From assembly GCA_013336365.1 (NCBI GenBank), contig JAAXTT010000056.1, positions 1 to 8,359 of the forward strand: a stretch of DNA of 8,359 nucleotides. The letters are read 5' to 3'. Under the pieces are notes generated by a model, which was given only the letters and a program-made list of their open reading frames with translations, did not search any database and was not told the DNA's origin. Shown piece after piece: positions 1 to 7,445 of the stretch; positions within the stretch are counted from its first letter, which is position 1, and the number at the start of each line of letters is the position of its first letter. Source of the DNA: Peptococcaceae bacterium (GTDB lineage: Bacteria > Bacillota > Desulfotomaculia > Desulfotomaculales > Desulfocucumaceae). The position numbers and the translations under genes are program-made.

Positions 1-18
1 TTTTCTGATATTTCATAA

Positions 19-588
19 AACATACCAGACAAAATAAGGATAATTAATGCAGGTTCAGGCACAAATGAACACCCAACTCAAGCATTATTAGATTTTTATA
101 CAATCTATAAATATGGACTAGAAAATAAGAAAATTGCTTTTGTTGGAGATTTGTTAAGAGGAAGAACAGTAAGGTCATTGGCATTATTATTAAATAAAGT
201 TAAAAGTACAAAATTATACTTTGTTGCACCAAAAACATTCCAAATTAAAGACGATATATTATCACAATTAGATATTGATTATGAGATTACTGATAATTTC
301 GATAGTGTTTTATCAGAAGTTGACGTTGTATATATGACAAGATTACAAGACGAATATGGTGGAACAGATGAAATTATAGATACAAGTAAGTATTGTATTA
401 ATAGTAGCAATATAGAGAAATTAAAAGGCAAAGCTATTATATTGCACCCTCTACCAAGAAGAGAAGAAATTAGTATAGACGTAGATAAAAATCATAGGGC
501 AAAGTTTTGGGAACAGTGTGAAAATGGTATGTGGGTTAGGGTAGCTTTACTTATAAAATTATTTGAACCAAGTTTTAAATTAGGTTGA
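19..588 (+). CDS. pyrB: Aspartate carbamoyltransferase catalytic chain, 5'-truncated fragment
   Basis: PyrB condenses carbamoyl phosphate with L-aspartate to N-carbamoyl-aspartate, the first committed step of cytosolic pyrimidine synthesis. The frame shows family motifs in order: INAGSGTNEHPTQALLD (from about 43; the family's NAGDGxxxHPTQ), GDLLRGRTVRSL (GRTVHSL-type phosphate-binding segment), YMTRLQDEYGG (TRxQ of the aspartate domain), HPLPRREEI and the C-terminal NGMWVRVALL. The carbamoyl-phosphate domain's STRTR motif lies outside the window, so roughly the N-terminal 40% is missing. Homology begins well before the TTG at 151, so that codon is not a real start. An in-frame TAA at 16-18 sits just upstream of the conserved block, so the gene is broken there, is joined to other sequence, or carries an error near the contig edge. 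The segment is much more AT-rich than the genes after 730. Ornithine carbamoyltransferase is the nearest alternative; the HPLPR plus TRxQ combination favours PyrB. Confidence 0.85.
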   Translation, partial: NIPDKIRIINAGSGTNEHPTQALLDFYTIYKYGLENKKIAFVGDLLRGRTVRSLALLLNKVKSTKLYFVAPKTFQIKDDILSQLDIDYEITDNFDSVLSEVDVVYMTRLQDEYGGTDEIIDTSKYCINSSNIEKLKGKAIILHPLPRREEISIDVDKNHRAKFWEQCENGMWVRVALLIKLFEPSFKLG

Positions 589-591
589 TTT

Positions 592-730
592 ATGATAATA
601 GAAAAAGTTTGGTCAATGCCAAATAAAAATACTTTTCAAATTAAACCAATAAAAGAGTTACTTAATAATGAAGTTGATAAAGTTAGCAAATGGATAGACC
701 CATTTGCTAACAATAACAAAATAGCAACGC
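592..730 (+). CDS. Phage-type adenine DNA methyltransferase, N-terminal fragment only
   Basis: The first 45 or so codons read MIIEKVWSMPNKNTFQIKPI and then, after a short spacer, KWIDPFANNNKIAT. From memory this resembles the start of a small methyltransferase family found in phages and prophages: a W-x-MPN-x-x-TF-x-I-x-PI block, a DPFA block, then T-NDLNP leading to the catalytic part. The NDLNP continuation and any DPPY-type catalytic motif are absent, because about 3 codons past IAT the sequence turns into GlmU read in another frame. The open frame runs on to 798, but that tail is GlmU DNA out of frame and is not protein of this gene. The start lies 3 nt after the pyrB stop, with no clear Shine-Dalgarno, which suggests translational coupling. 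No function can be expected from this piece. The family call rests on pattern memory and is moderate; that the gene is truncated is clearer. Confidence 0.5.
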
Positions 731-735
731 TCACG
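722..735. other. Junction between AT-rich fragment and glmU block
   Basis: Upstream, the methyltransferase-like frame is recognisable to about 728 (DPFANNNKIAT). Downstream, the GlmU frame is recognisable from about 729 (AHAGADRLIIVAGFGGD). The two frames differ, neither gene is complete, and base composition changes at the same place. I see no insertion-sequence end, terminal inverted repeat or tRNA/att site at the boundary. The exact breakpoint cannot be fixed to better than a few bases. Confidence 0.75.
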
Positions 736-1976
736 CCGGTGCTGATAGGCTTATCATTGTCGCCGGTTTTGGTGGAGATGTGGTGGAGGAAGCACTGAAG
801 GGAGAGGCGGAAATTGTCTATCAGCTTCAGCAGCTGGGCACTGCCCATGCTTTGCAGCAGGCTCAGGAAGCCTTAACAGGATTTTCCGGCAATATTTTGG
901 TTCTCTGTGGGGATACACCACTTCTTTCAGCAGATACCTTGAAAATACTTCTAAGTACCCATAGCCGGACAAATGCTTCGGCTACGGTGTTGACTGCTGT
1001 TATGGAAAACCCTGCCGGTTATGGCAGAGTCATTAGAAACAACCGGGGTATGGTATTGAAGATTGTCGAAGACAAGGATTCCTCCCCGGAAGAAAAAATG
1101 GTAAAGGAAATAAATACTGGGGTATATTGTTTTTCCAATCAGGGACTTTTTGATACTCTGGCTCATTTGAAACCGGAAAATTCTCAAGGAGAATATTATC
1201 TGACGGATATTATTGAAAAATATGCCAGAGAGAACAAGCTGGTGGCAGCTGTTTCTTGTGATAATCCAGATGAAACTATGGGCATAAATGATCGGTTGCA
1301 ATTGTCTTTAGCTGAATCAATAATGAGAAACCGTATAAATAGCACTTTTATGACCCAGGGGGTTACCTTTATCGATCCGACAACCACCTACATAGATTAT
1401 GGGGTTGTAATCGGAAGAGATACGATTATTCATCCCAACACAATTATTCAGAATAAGACTGTAATTGGAGAAAATTGTATAATTGGACCTTTTAGTCAGA
1501 TTAGAGGAGCAACAATATCTGATAATGTAGTGATAAGGCAGTCTGTTGTGGAGGATAGTCATATAGGCAGCAACTGCTTGGTTGGACCATATTCTTATAT
1601 AAGGCCGGGCTGTAACCTAATGGGTGACAATAAGGTTGGAGATTTTGTCGAGCTTAAAAAGGTTGAGATTGGCAAGGGCTCAAAAATCCCGCACTTAAGC
1701 TATGTAGGCGATGCAGTCTTGGGTGAAAAAGTAAATATTGGTGCAGGGACGATTACCTGCAACTATGATGGAGAAAATAAATGGGTAACAGTAATCGAGG
1801 ATAATGCATTCATAGGCAGCAATACAAATTTAGTTGCACCGGTAAGGGTCGGATCGGGAGCGGTAGTCGGTGCCGGCTCCACCATTACCAGTGATGTGCC
1901 ACAAGGTGCTTTAGGTGTATCCCGAGAAAAGCAGAAAATTATTCCCAACTGGTCTGTTGTTCGCAAGAAAAAATAG
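729..1976 (+). pseudogene. glmU: Bifunctional GlmU (GlcNAc-1-P uridyltransferase / GlcN-1-P acetyltransferase), N-terminus missing
   Basis: GlmU acetylates glucosamine-1-phosphate and then uridylylates it to UDP-GlcNAc, the peptidoglycan precursor, in the cytoplasm. Recognisable protein starts at AHAGADRLIIVAGFGGD (729), before the first usable start (GTG, 780). The roughly 40 residues holding the LAAGxGTRM nucleotide-binding loop are absent. Counting from the GTG, the uridyltransferase part keeps QLGTAHA (18-24), CGDTPLL (43-49), GYGRV (80-84) and EINTGVY (110-116). The left-handed beta-helix domain begins near residue 195 and is complete. It keeps R275, K293, H305, Y308 and N328, matching E. 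coli R333, K351, H363, Y366 and N386 at a constant offset of 58. Uridyltransferase activity should therefore be lost, while the acetyltransferase half could fold if translated. GlmU is normally essential, so an intact copy is expected in the source genome. The gene precedes prs, as gcaD does in Bacillus. Confidence 0.9.
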
Positions 1977-2034
1977 TTATTATATAAAATATTTCAGAAA
2001 TAAAGGATAAAATATGTTCTCACCACTGGAAAAT

Positions 2035-2040
2035 GGAGGT
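2035..2040 (+). promoter_or_regulatory. Shine-Dalgarno for prs (decides start)
   Basis: GGAGGT lies 9 nt before the ATG at 2050. An upstream in-frame ATG at 2014 has only a weaker AAGG-type site. The site supports starting Prs at 2050. Confidence 0.8.
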
Positions 2041-2049
2041 ATTTCTTTA

Positions 2050-2997
2050 ATGAGTTCCCGCAAAATATTGAAGATTTTTACTGGGAATGCTAATCCCCAG
2101 TTAGCAGAAGAAATTGCAAAGTATTTAGGTGTACCATTAGGTGATTCTCGGGTTGATCATTTCAGTGATGGCGAAATACATGTCAAGATAAACGAAAGTG
2201 TGCGAGGAGCAGATGTTTTTATTATTCAACCCACCTCCTCTCCGGTTAACGAAAATATAATGGAACTGCTGATTATGATAGATGCTGTGCGCAGAGCTTC
2301 AGCCAGAAGGATTACTGCAGTTCTTCCCTATTACGGCTATGCCCGTCAGGATCGCAAAACCAGAGCTAGAGACCCTATTACAGCCAAGCTGGTGGCCAAC
2401 TTGCTTTTTGCCAGTGGGACCAGAAGAGTAATAACCATGGATCTTCATGCGGGACAAATTCAAGGCTTTTTTGATATACCGGTAGATCATTTGCCCGGGG
2501 TGCCTATTCTAGCTCAATATTTTCTAAATAATAAAATAGAAAACGCTTTGGTGGTTTCCCCTGATTTGGGTGGTGTGACTAGAGCCAGAGATTTGGCAGA
2601 AAGAATTGGTGCACCAATTGCTATAATTGATAAACGTCGTCCGGAACCAAATGTGGCTGAGGTAATGAATGTAATTGGCGATGTTGAGGGTCGTAATATT
2701 ATTATGATTGATGATATTATTGATACTGCCGGGACAATTGTCCAAGGAGCAAAATCCCTTAAAGACAGGGGTGCCAACGATATTTATATTTGTTGTACCC
2801 ATCCGGTCCTTAGCGGTCCGGCACTTTCCAGATTAGAGGAGTCTCCGATTAAGGAAATTATTGTAACAAACACCATATCAGTTCCTCAGGAAAAAATGAT
2901 TTCTAAGATAAAAGTATTATCGGTAGCACCACTTTTAGGAGAAGCAATTATCCGAATTCATGAGGATATGAGTGTCAGCAAGCTTTTTGATAGATAG
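2050..2997 (+). CDS. prs: Ribose-phosphate pyrophosphokinase (PRPP synthetase)
   Basis: Prs transfers pyrophosphate from ATP to ribose-5-phosphate, giving PRPP for purine, pyrimidine, NAD, histidine and tryptophan synthesis. It is a cytosolic, typically hexameric, Mg-dependent enzyme. Starting at the ATG at 2050 gives 315 residues, the usual class I length; the in-frame ATG at 2014 would add 12 residues not typical of the family. Visible signatures are FSDGEIHVKI (38-47), YYGYARQDRK (94-103), RARDPITAK (105-113), MDLHAGQIQGFF with the metal-site His133 (130-141), DLGGVTRAR (172-180), the catalytic KRRPEPN loop (195-201, Lys195) and the PRPP-binding loop MIDDIIDTAGTI (219-230). No key residue is missing. 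It lies 73 nt after glmU with no terminator seen between, so co-transcription is likely. A strong terminator follows. The ctc (L25-like) gene found after prs in Bacillus is absent. Confidence 0.97.
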   Translation: MSSRKILKIFTGNANPQLAEEIAKYLGVPLGDSRVDHFSDGEIHVKINESVRGADVFIIQPTSSPVNENIMELLIMIDAVRRASARRITAVLPYYGYARQDRKTRARDPITAKLVANLLFASGTRRVITMDLHAGQIQGFFDIPVDHLPGVPILAQYFLNNKIENALVVSPDLGGVTRARDLAERIGAPIAIIDKRRPEPNVAEVMNVIGDVEGRNIIMIDDIIDTAGTIVQGAKSLKDRGANDIYICCTHPVLSGPALSRLEESPIKEIIVTNTISVPQEKMISKIKVLSVAPLLGEAIIRIHEDMSVSKLFDR

Positions 2998-3017
2998 GGT
3001 TATTTTTGAAATTATAG

Positions 3018-3055
3018 GTGCTGTTAGTCAATATCCATGCTAACAGCATTTTTTT
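3018..3055 (+). terminator. Rho-independent terminator after prs
   Basis: A perfect 9-bp inverted repeat, TGCTGTTAG (3019-3027) and CTAACAGCA (3040-3048), flanks a 12-nt loop and is followed at once by seven T (3049-3055). It starts about 20 nt after the prs stop and ends the glmU-prs transcript, fully or in part. Confidence 0.85.
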
Positions 3056-3091
3056 GCCATCTTTAGAATTTTTGTTTACAATGGTTTTGAT

Positions 3092-3097
3092 GGAGGA
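3092..3097 (+). promoter_or_regulatory. Shine-Dalgarno for pth (decides start)
   Basis: GGAGGA lies 7 nt before the ATG at 3105, whose product begins MYLVVGLGNPG. The longer in-frame extension back to 3018 would run through the terminator hairpin and adds no family sequence. Confidence 0.8.
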
Positions 3098-3104
3098 ATA
3101 TTTT

Positions 3105-3665
3105 ATGTATCTTGTTGTGGGTTTAGGAAATCCCGGTATAGATTATGAAAAAACACGACATAATATAGGCTTTGTCTTTATTGATCAGCTGGCAGAAAAA
3201 TTAAAAATTTCAGTGACAAAGCCTTTGTTTAAGTCTCTCACAGGAAAAACCACTTTGGCTGGAAATGGGGTTGTATTAGCAAAGCCCCAGACCTATATGA
3301 ATTTAAGCGGCAACTCTGTTTCAGCCTTGATGAATTGGTTCAAGCTACCCTTAGAGGGATTGATAGTTGTTCATGATGATATTGACCTCCCCCCGGGGAA
3401 AATCAGAATAAAATCCGGTGGTGGTCATGGTGGTCAGAAGGGTATAGAGTCTATTATCAGTCAAATGGGGACTAATGAATTTGTCAGACTGAAGATTGGG
3501 GTCGGTCGTCCGCAGGTTTTGGATTTTCAGGTTTCCGACTGGGTTCTAGGCAGATTCACAGAAGACGAAAATGTGTTTATTAAAGAAGGATTGGAATTGG
3601 CATTGGATGCTGTGGTGATGATTATTACTAAGGGTACCGAAGCAGCCAAAAACAGTTATAATTAG
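3105..3665 (+). CDS. pth: Peptidyl-tRNA hydrolase
   Basis: Pth cleaves the ester bond of peptidyl-tRNAs dropped by stalled ribosomes, returning tRNA to the cytosolic pool. The start at 3105 gives 186 residues, the normal size. Motifs in order are GLGNPG (6-11), TRHNIGF with catalytic His19 (17-23), KPQTYMNLSG (60-69), VVHDDIDLPPG with the catalytic-site Asp91 (88-98), GGGHGGQKGIESI (105-117) and FVRLKIGVGRP (126-136). In the GGHGG block, Lys112 sits where E. coli has the substrate-contacting Asn114. I take this as natural variation between lineages, not a defect. The neighbourhood matches spoVC of Bacillus, between prs and mfd, but without ctc before it or fin (yabK) after it. The terminator upstream implies its own promoter or read-through. 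I could not find a convincing promoter in the short gap, where candidate -10 sequences overlap the ribosome binding site. Confidence 0.96.
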   Translation: MYLVVGLGNPGIDYEKTRHNIGFVFIDQLAEKLKISVTKPLFKSLTGKTTLAGNGVVLAKPQTYMNLSGNSVSALMNWFKLPLEGLIVVHDDIDLPPGKIRIKSGGGHGGQKGIESIISQMGTNEFVRLKIGVGRPQVLDFQVSDWVLGRFTEDENVFIKEGLELALDAVVMIITKGTEAAKNSYN

Positions 3666-3719
3666 GATTTGCTGTATATTGTCCGGCAGGTATTTTATAA
3701 ACAGTTGTTTTTGTACTCA

Positions 3720-3756
3720 AGGGCTTTAGTTTCTATAAAGCTCTATTATTTGTTTT
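3720..3756 (+). terminator. Probable weak rho-independent terminator after pth
   Basis: AGGGCTTTA (3720-3728) can pair with TAAAGCTCT (3736-3744) over 9 bp, including one G-T pair, around a 7-nt loop. A T-rich but interrupted tail follows (ATTATTTGTTTT, 3745-3756). It is weaker than the hairpin after prs and may only attenuate transcription into mfd. Confidence 0.5.
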
Positions 3757-3786
3757 GTCTGAAGAATTATGAGTATTTTTGGAATT

Positions 3787-3792
3787 AAGGGG
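3787..3792 (+). promoter_or_regulatory. Shine-Dalgarno for mfd
   Basis: AAGGGG lies 7 nt before the ATG at 3800. The site overlaps the stretch that would be coding if the in-frame TTG at 3779 were used, which argues for the ATG. Confidence 0.65.
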
Positions 3793-3799
3793 TTGCATC

Positions 3800-6700
3800 A
3801 TGAAAGGCTTACTTGCTTTATTAGAAAAAATCGAGGAGTTTAAGGAAATATGCCGGGGCATTGATAACAAAGACGGTCAGCAGATGGTCTTCGGCCTGGC
3901 AGGAGCTCAAAAAGCTTATGTAGCTGCAGCTTTAATCGAGCATCGCCAATCCTCCGCCCTGATTTTAGTTTCCGGTGACCAGGATGCGGTTAAAATAAAA
4001 GATGATTTGCAAAGCATATTACCGGAGAGAAGGGTGTGTCTTTTTCCGGCCTTACAATTGCTGCCCTACCAAGTTCTTGCTGCCGGCTGGGAAATAAGGG
4101 CTGAACGGATCAAGGTTTTGGATGCCTTAATCAATAATGAGGGACCATTGATAGTAATTGCAACCCCGGAGGCATTTATCAGAAGGCTTGCGCCGGTTGA
4201 AGCCTTTGTCCGGCATAGAGTAATTCTTGAGGTTGGCAAGAAAATGTCTCAGGATTTTCTGAGAGGATTTTTGTTTACAATGGGTTATGAGCTGAGTCAA
4301 ATGGTGGAGGGTCACGGTCAGTTTAGCATCAGAGGAGGTATAGTCGATATATTTCCCCTTACGCTTGAAACCCCCCTAAGAATAGAATTTTTTGACGATG
4401 AAATTGATTCAATTCGCACCTTCGATGTTGATAGCCAGCGCTCTATTGATAAGTTAACAAAATTCACAGTTATTCCAGCAAATGAGCTGGTAATAATGAC
4501 TGAGGACAGAGTTGCAGGTCTTGAAAAAATCAGGGCGGAATTTGACAGCCAGTTAAAAAAAATTAATAAAAAAGGCGATTTGCAAGCTGCCAAGCAGTTA
4601 GAGGAAACATATTATGAGGTTGAGGAAAAAATTTCAAAGGGGTTGTATTTCCCTGAAATAGACCATTATTTACCATATTTTCACCCTGATTCTGCTACTC
4701 TTTTGGAGTATTTAGCTCAAGATAGCTTGATTTTAATGGATGAACCGGGCAGATGGAAGGAGTCGGTGGATTTCATTCATCAGGAGCGGACTGAGACTTT
4801 TTCCAGTTTGCTGTCATCAGGAAAAGGATTGCCGGGACAATATACCGGTTATTTGCACTGGGATCGGGTCCTAACCTGTTTAGAGAAAAAAACCGTTGTC
4901 TTCTTTTCCCTTTTGCCGGGCTATGTAAAAAATATAATTCCTGACCGGGTGATTGCCTTCCCGGCTAAGGGAATCCCGGCGTTTTTGGGAAGAACAGACC
5001 TTTTTATTCAGGAGATTTTTCATTGGAAAAGTACCGGCTATGGGATTGTTATAATAGCAGATACAAGGGAGCAGTCAGTTGAGCTGCTCTCTCTGATGAG
5101 AGACAGGGGCCTGGATGCATACATTGCAGATGACTTGGAGGCTTCTCGCATCCCAGGAAACATCCTTATTTTTGCAGGCCATATTTCCAGTGGTTTTCAG
5201 CTTCCAACAGTAAAATTGGTTGTAATAGCCAGTAGTGAAATATACGGTCGACAAAGAAAGATTCGTTCAAGTGTTGCCAGTAAGCCCAAAATGGAAATAA
5301 TGTCCAGCTTAAAGGCCGGAGATTATATTGTTCATTTAAACCATGGAGTCGGCAGGTATTTAGGAATCAAGGAATTGGATATTGGAGGAATTCGTAAGGA
5401 CTATTTAACGATTAAGTATGCAGGACAGGATAAGCTCTTTGTGCCTACTGACCAGGTTGGCCTAATTGAAAAATATCTTGGAGGAGAATCTGAGGCTCCC
5501 AAGCTATCCAAAATGGGAGGGGCAGAATGGGGTAGGATAAAGAGCAGGGTGAAGGAATCTGTAAAGGAAATGGCAGCAGAGCTGTTGACCCTTTATGCTG
5601 CAAGAGAAAATCTTCAGGGTTATTCTTTTAGCAAGGACAATGTTTGGCAGAAGGAGTTTGAGGAGCTGTTTCCCTATGAGGAAACTATAGATCAAATTAA
5701 GGCTATAGAGGAAGTCAAGGTGGATATGGAAAAAAGCCGTCCAATGGACCGGCTTTTGTGTGGAGATGTTGGCTATGGCAAGACAGAGGTTGCTTTGAGG
5801 GCAGCATTTAAGGCAGTAATGGACAGCAAGCAGGTAGCAGTCTTAGTGCCCACGACAATATTGGCCCAACAGCACTATAATACCTTTATTGAGAGGTTTT
5901 CAGCCTATCCTATTCGTATTGAGATGCTGAGCCGTTTTCGTAGCCCCGGGGAGCAAAAATCGATTATAAAGGAACTGGGCAAAGGTAACCTGGATATTAT
6001 TATAGGGACACACCGGCTGGTTCAGGGAGATGTTAGTTTCAAAGACCTTGGGTTGGTAATAGTTGATGAAGAGCAAAGATTTGGTGTTGCTCACAAGGAA
6101 AAACTAAAATTATTCAAAAAAAATGTTGATGTATTAACCCTTACAGCAACTCCAATACCAAGAACATTGCATATGTCATTAGTTGGAGTAAGGGATACCA
6201 GCCTTTTGGAGACACCCCCGGTTAATCGTTTTCCGGTACAAACCTATGTGCTGGAAGAGGAGCCCACCTTGATCAGAGAATCAATATATAGGGAAATATC
6301 AAGGGGTGGCCAAGTTTTTTTAGTTCATAACAGAGTACAGGATTTGGAAAGAATAGTGGGCTGGGTTCAGTCTTTGGTGCCTGAAGCCAGACTTGCCATG
6401 GCTCATGGACAGATGAGGGAGGACCAGCTGGAGCAGGTAATGGTCGAGTATATTGAGGGACGAATAGATGTGCTTATCTGTACAACTATTATTGAAAATG
6501 GCCTTGATATTCCCAATGTCAACACCTTGATTGTGAAGGAATCCAATAATATGGGACTGGCACAGCTCTATCAGTTGAGGGGAAGAGTAGGCAGATCTGA
6601 TCGGATTGCCTATGCATATTTTACCTATCCCCGGGAGAGAATTCTCAGTGAGCTGGCAGAAAAACGACTTTCGGCAATAAAAGAATTTACGGCTTTCGGA

Positions 6701-7318
6701 TCAGGCTATAAAATCGCACTTCGAGATTTGGAAATACGGGGGGCCGGAAATATTCTCGGTCCGGAGCAGCATGGATTTATTAATGCTGTGGGGTTTGATC
6801 TTTATTGCAGGCTTCTGGAGGATGCAGTAATGGAGGCTAAGGGGCTTCAAAGTGAAATGCCGGAGGAAACCACGGTGGAATTACCGGTTGATGCGTATAT
6901 TCCGGCAGATTATATAATTGATGGCAATCAGAAGGTTGAAGTGTATAGAAAGCTTGCAAATCTAAAGGACCCCTCCTTGTTGGAGGATTTGGCTGAAGAA
7001 ATGGAGGACAGATTCGGAGATCCACCCGCTCCTGTTCAAAGACTTTTTCAGGTGGCAAAAATCAGGACTATGGCTGGTTTGCTTAGGATAAAAAATATTT
7101 CGGAGCAATCAGGATTTTTCAGACTTCAGCTTTCATTGGTTCATAATTTTACAGGAGAAACCCTGGTTAGAATTGGTGATAAGTATAAAAACAGGGTTAA
7201 GTTTGTTAGACAAGAGGATATTTTTGAAATTAAGTTTTGGAAAAGTCAAGATAGTAGCAATGTAGGTAGTTATTTGAAGGAGCTTGAGGATTTAATCCGG
7301 GATTTGGCAGAACAGTAA
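3800..7318 (+). CDS. mfd: Transcription-repair coupling factor Mfd
   Basis: Mfd is an ATP-driven DNA translocase that removes RNA polymerase stalled at lesions and recruits UvrA for nucleotide excision repair. From the ATG at 3800 it has 1172 residues, typical length. The N-terminal UvrB-like module (about 1-350) keeps a Walker-A-like remnant, GLAGAQKAY (32-40), without the catalytic GKT, as usual in Mfd. The RNA-polymerase-interacting CarD-like domain follows at about 505-560 (GDYIVHLNHGVGRYLGI onward). The helicase motor has Walker A GDVGYGKTE (655-663), DEEQRFG (756-762), TATPIPRT (782-789) and QLRGRVGRSDR (925-935). The TRCF C-terminal domain covers roughly 1030-1135. No frameshift or missing motif is seen. 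It follows pth by 134 nt, with a weak terminator-like hairpin between. RecG shares the motor but lacks the UvrB-like and CarD-like parts. Confidence 0.98.
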   Translation: MKGLLALLEKIEEFKEICRGIDNKDGQQMVFGLAGAQKAYVAAALIEHRQSSALILVSGDQDAVKIKDDLQSILPERRVCLFPALQLLPYQVLAAGWEIRAERIKVLDALINNEGPLIVIATPEAFIRRLAPVEAFVRHRVILEVGKKMSQDFLRGFLFTMGYELSQMVEGHGQFSIRGGIVDIFPLTLETPLRIEFFDDEIDSIRTFDVDSQRSIDKLTKFTVIPANELVIMTEDRVAGLEKIRAEFDSQLKKINKKGDLQAAKQLEETYYEVEEKISKGLYFPEIDHYLPYFHPDSATLLEYLAQDSLILMDEPGRWKESVDFIHQERTETFSSLLSSGKGLPGQYTGYLHWDRVLTCLEKKTVVFFSLLPGYVKNIIPDRVIAFPAKGIPAFLGRTDLFIQEIFHWKSTGYGIVIIADTREQSVELLSLMRDRGLDAYIADDLEASRIPGNILIFAGHISSGFQLPTVKLVVIASSEIYGRQRKIRSSVASKPKMEIMSSLKAGDYIVHLNHGVGRYLGIKELDIGGIRKDYLTIKYAGQDKLFVPTDQVGLIEKYLGGESEAPKLSKMGGAEWGRIKSRVKESVKEMAAELLTLYAARENLQGYSFSKDNVWQKEFEELFPYEETIDQIKAIEEVKVDMEKSRPMDRLLCGDVGYGKTEVALRAAFKAVMDSKQVAVLVPTTILAQQHYNTFIERFSAYPIRIEMLSRFRSPGEQKSIIKELGKGNLDIIIGTHRLVQGDVSFKDLGLVIVDEEQRFGVAHKEKLKLFKKNVDVLTLTATPIPRTLHMSLVGVRDTSLLETPPVNRFPVQTYVLEEEPTLIRESIYREISRGGQVFLVHNRVQDLERIVGWVQSLVPEARLAMAHGQMREDQLEQVMVEYIEGRIDVLICTTIIENGLDIPNVNTLIVKESNNMGLAQLYQLRGRVGRSDRIAYAYFTYPRERILSELAEKRLSAIKEFTAFGSGYKIALRDLEIRGAGNILGPEQHGFINAVGFDLYCRLLEDAVMEAKGLQSEMPEETTVELPVDAYIPADYIIDGNQKVEVYRKLANLKDPSLLEDLAEEMEDRFGDPPAPVQRLFQVAKIRTMAGLLRIKNISEQSGFFRLQLSLVHNFTGETLVRIGDKYKNRVKFVRQEDIFEIKFWKSQDSSNVGSYLKELEDLIRDLAEQ

Positions 7319-7367
7319 TTTTCTTGCATTATAATAGTTTATCAGGTCTATACAGTTTCCTGAAAGG

Positions 7368-7396
7368 TTGCGGTTTTAGATAAACAGGCTTATAAT
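7368..7396 (+). promoter_or_regulatory. Candidate sigma-A-type promoter before the foldase gene
   Basis: A perfect TATAAT (7391-7396) lies exactly 17 nt after TTGCGG (7368-7373), which matches the -35 consensus only in its TTG. It would start RNA near 7403, leaving a leader of about 57 nt. A second perfect TATAAT at 7330-7335 has a good TTGGCA at 7304-7309 but a 20-nt spacer, longer than normal. No intrinsic terminator is clear between mfd and the next gene, so read-through from mfd is also possible. Confidence 0.4.
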
Positions 7397-7445
7397 CGTA
7401 GGGCGGAGGTCAATCTGCAGAGGTTATATTATCCGGCAGTTAAAT

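Noticed and set aside
151..153. TTG as the start of a 145-residue protein
   Set aside because: Clear PyrB motifs (INAGSG, HPTQ) lie in the same frame before it, so it is an internal Leu codon.
731..798. C-terminal tail of the methyltransferase-like frame
   Set aside because: It is GlmU coding DNA read out of frame and does not resemble the family's expected continuation.
2514..2802. Two overlapping minus-strand open frames inside prs
   Set aside because: They lie wholly within a well-conserved gene on the other strand and have no recognisable motifs; they are shadows. The same holds for the other minus-strand frames over glmU, mfd and the foldase gene.
3075..3103. Possible pth promoter, TTTACA with ATATTT 17 nt downstream
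   Set aside because: The -10 box would fall between the ribosome binding site and the start codon, so it could not produce a translatable leader.
3018..3104. N-terminal extension of Pth
   Set aside because: It would run through the terminator hairpin. The ATG at 3105 has a good ribosome site and gives the normal family length.
7337..7385. Inverted repeat GTTTATC / GATAAAC as a terminator after mfd
   Set aside because: The loop is over 30 nt and no T run follows, so it does not fit an intrinsic terminator.
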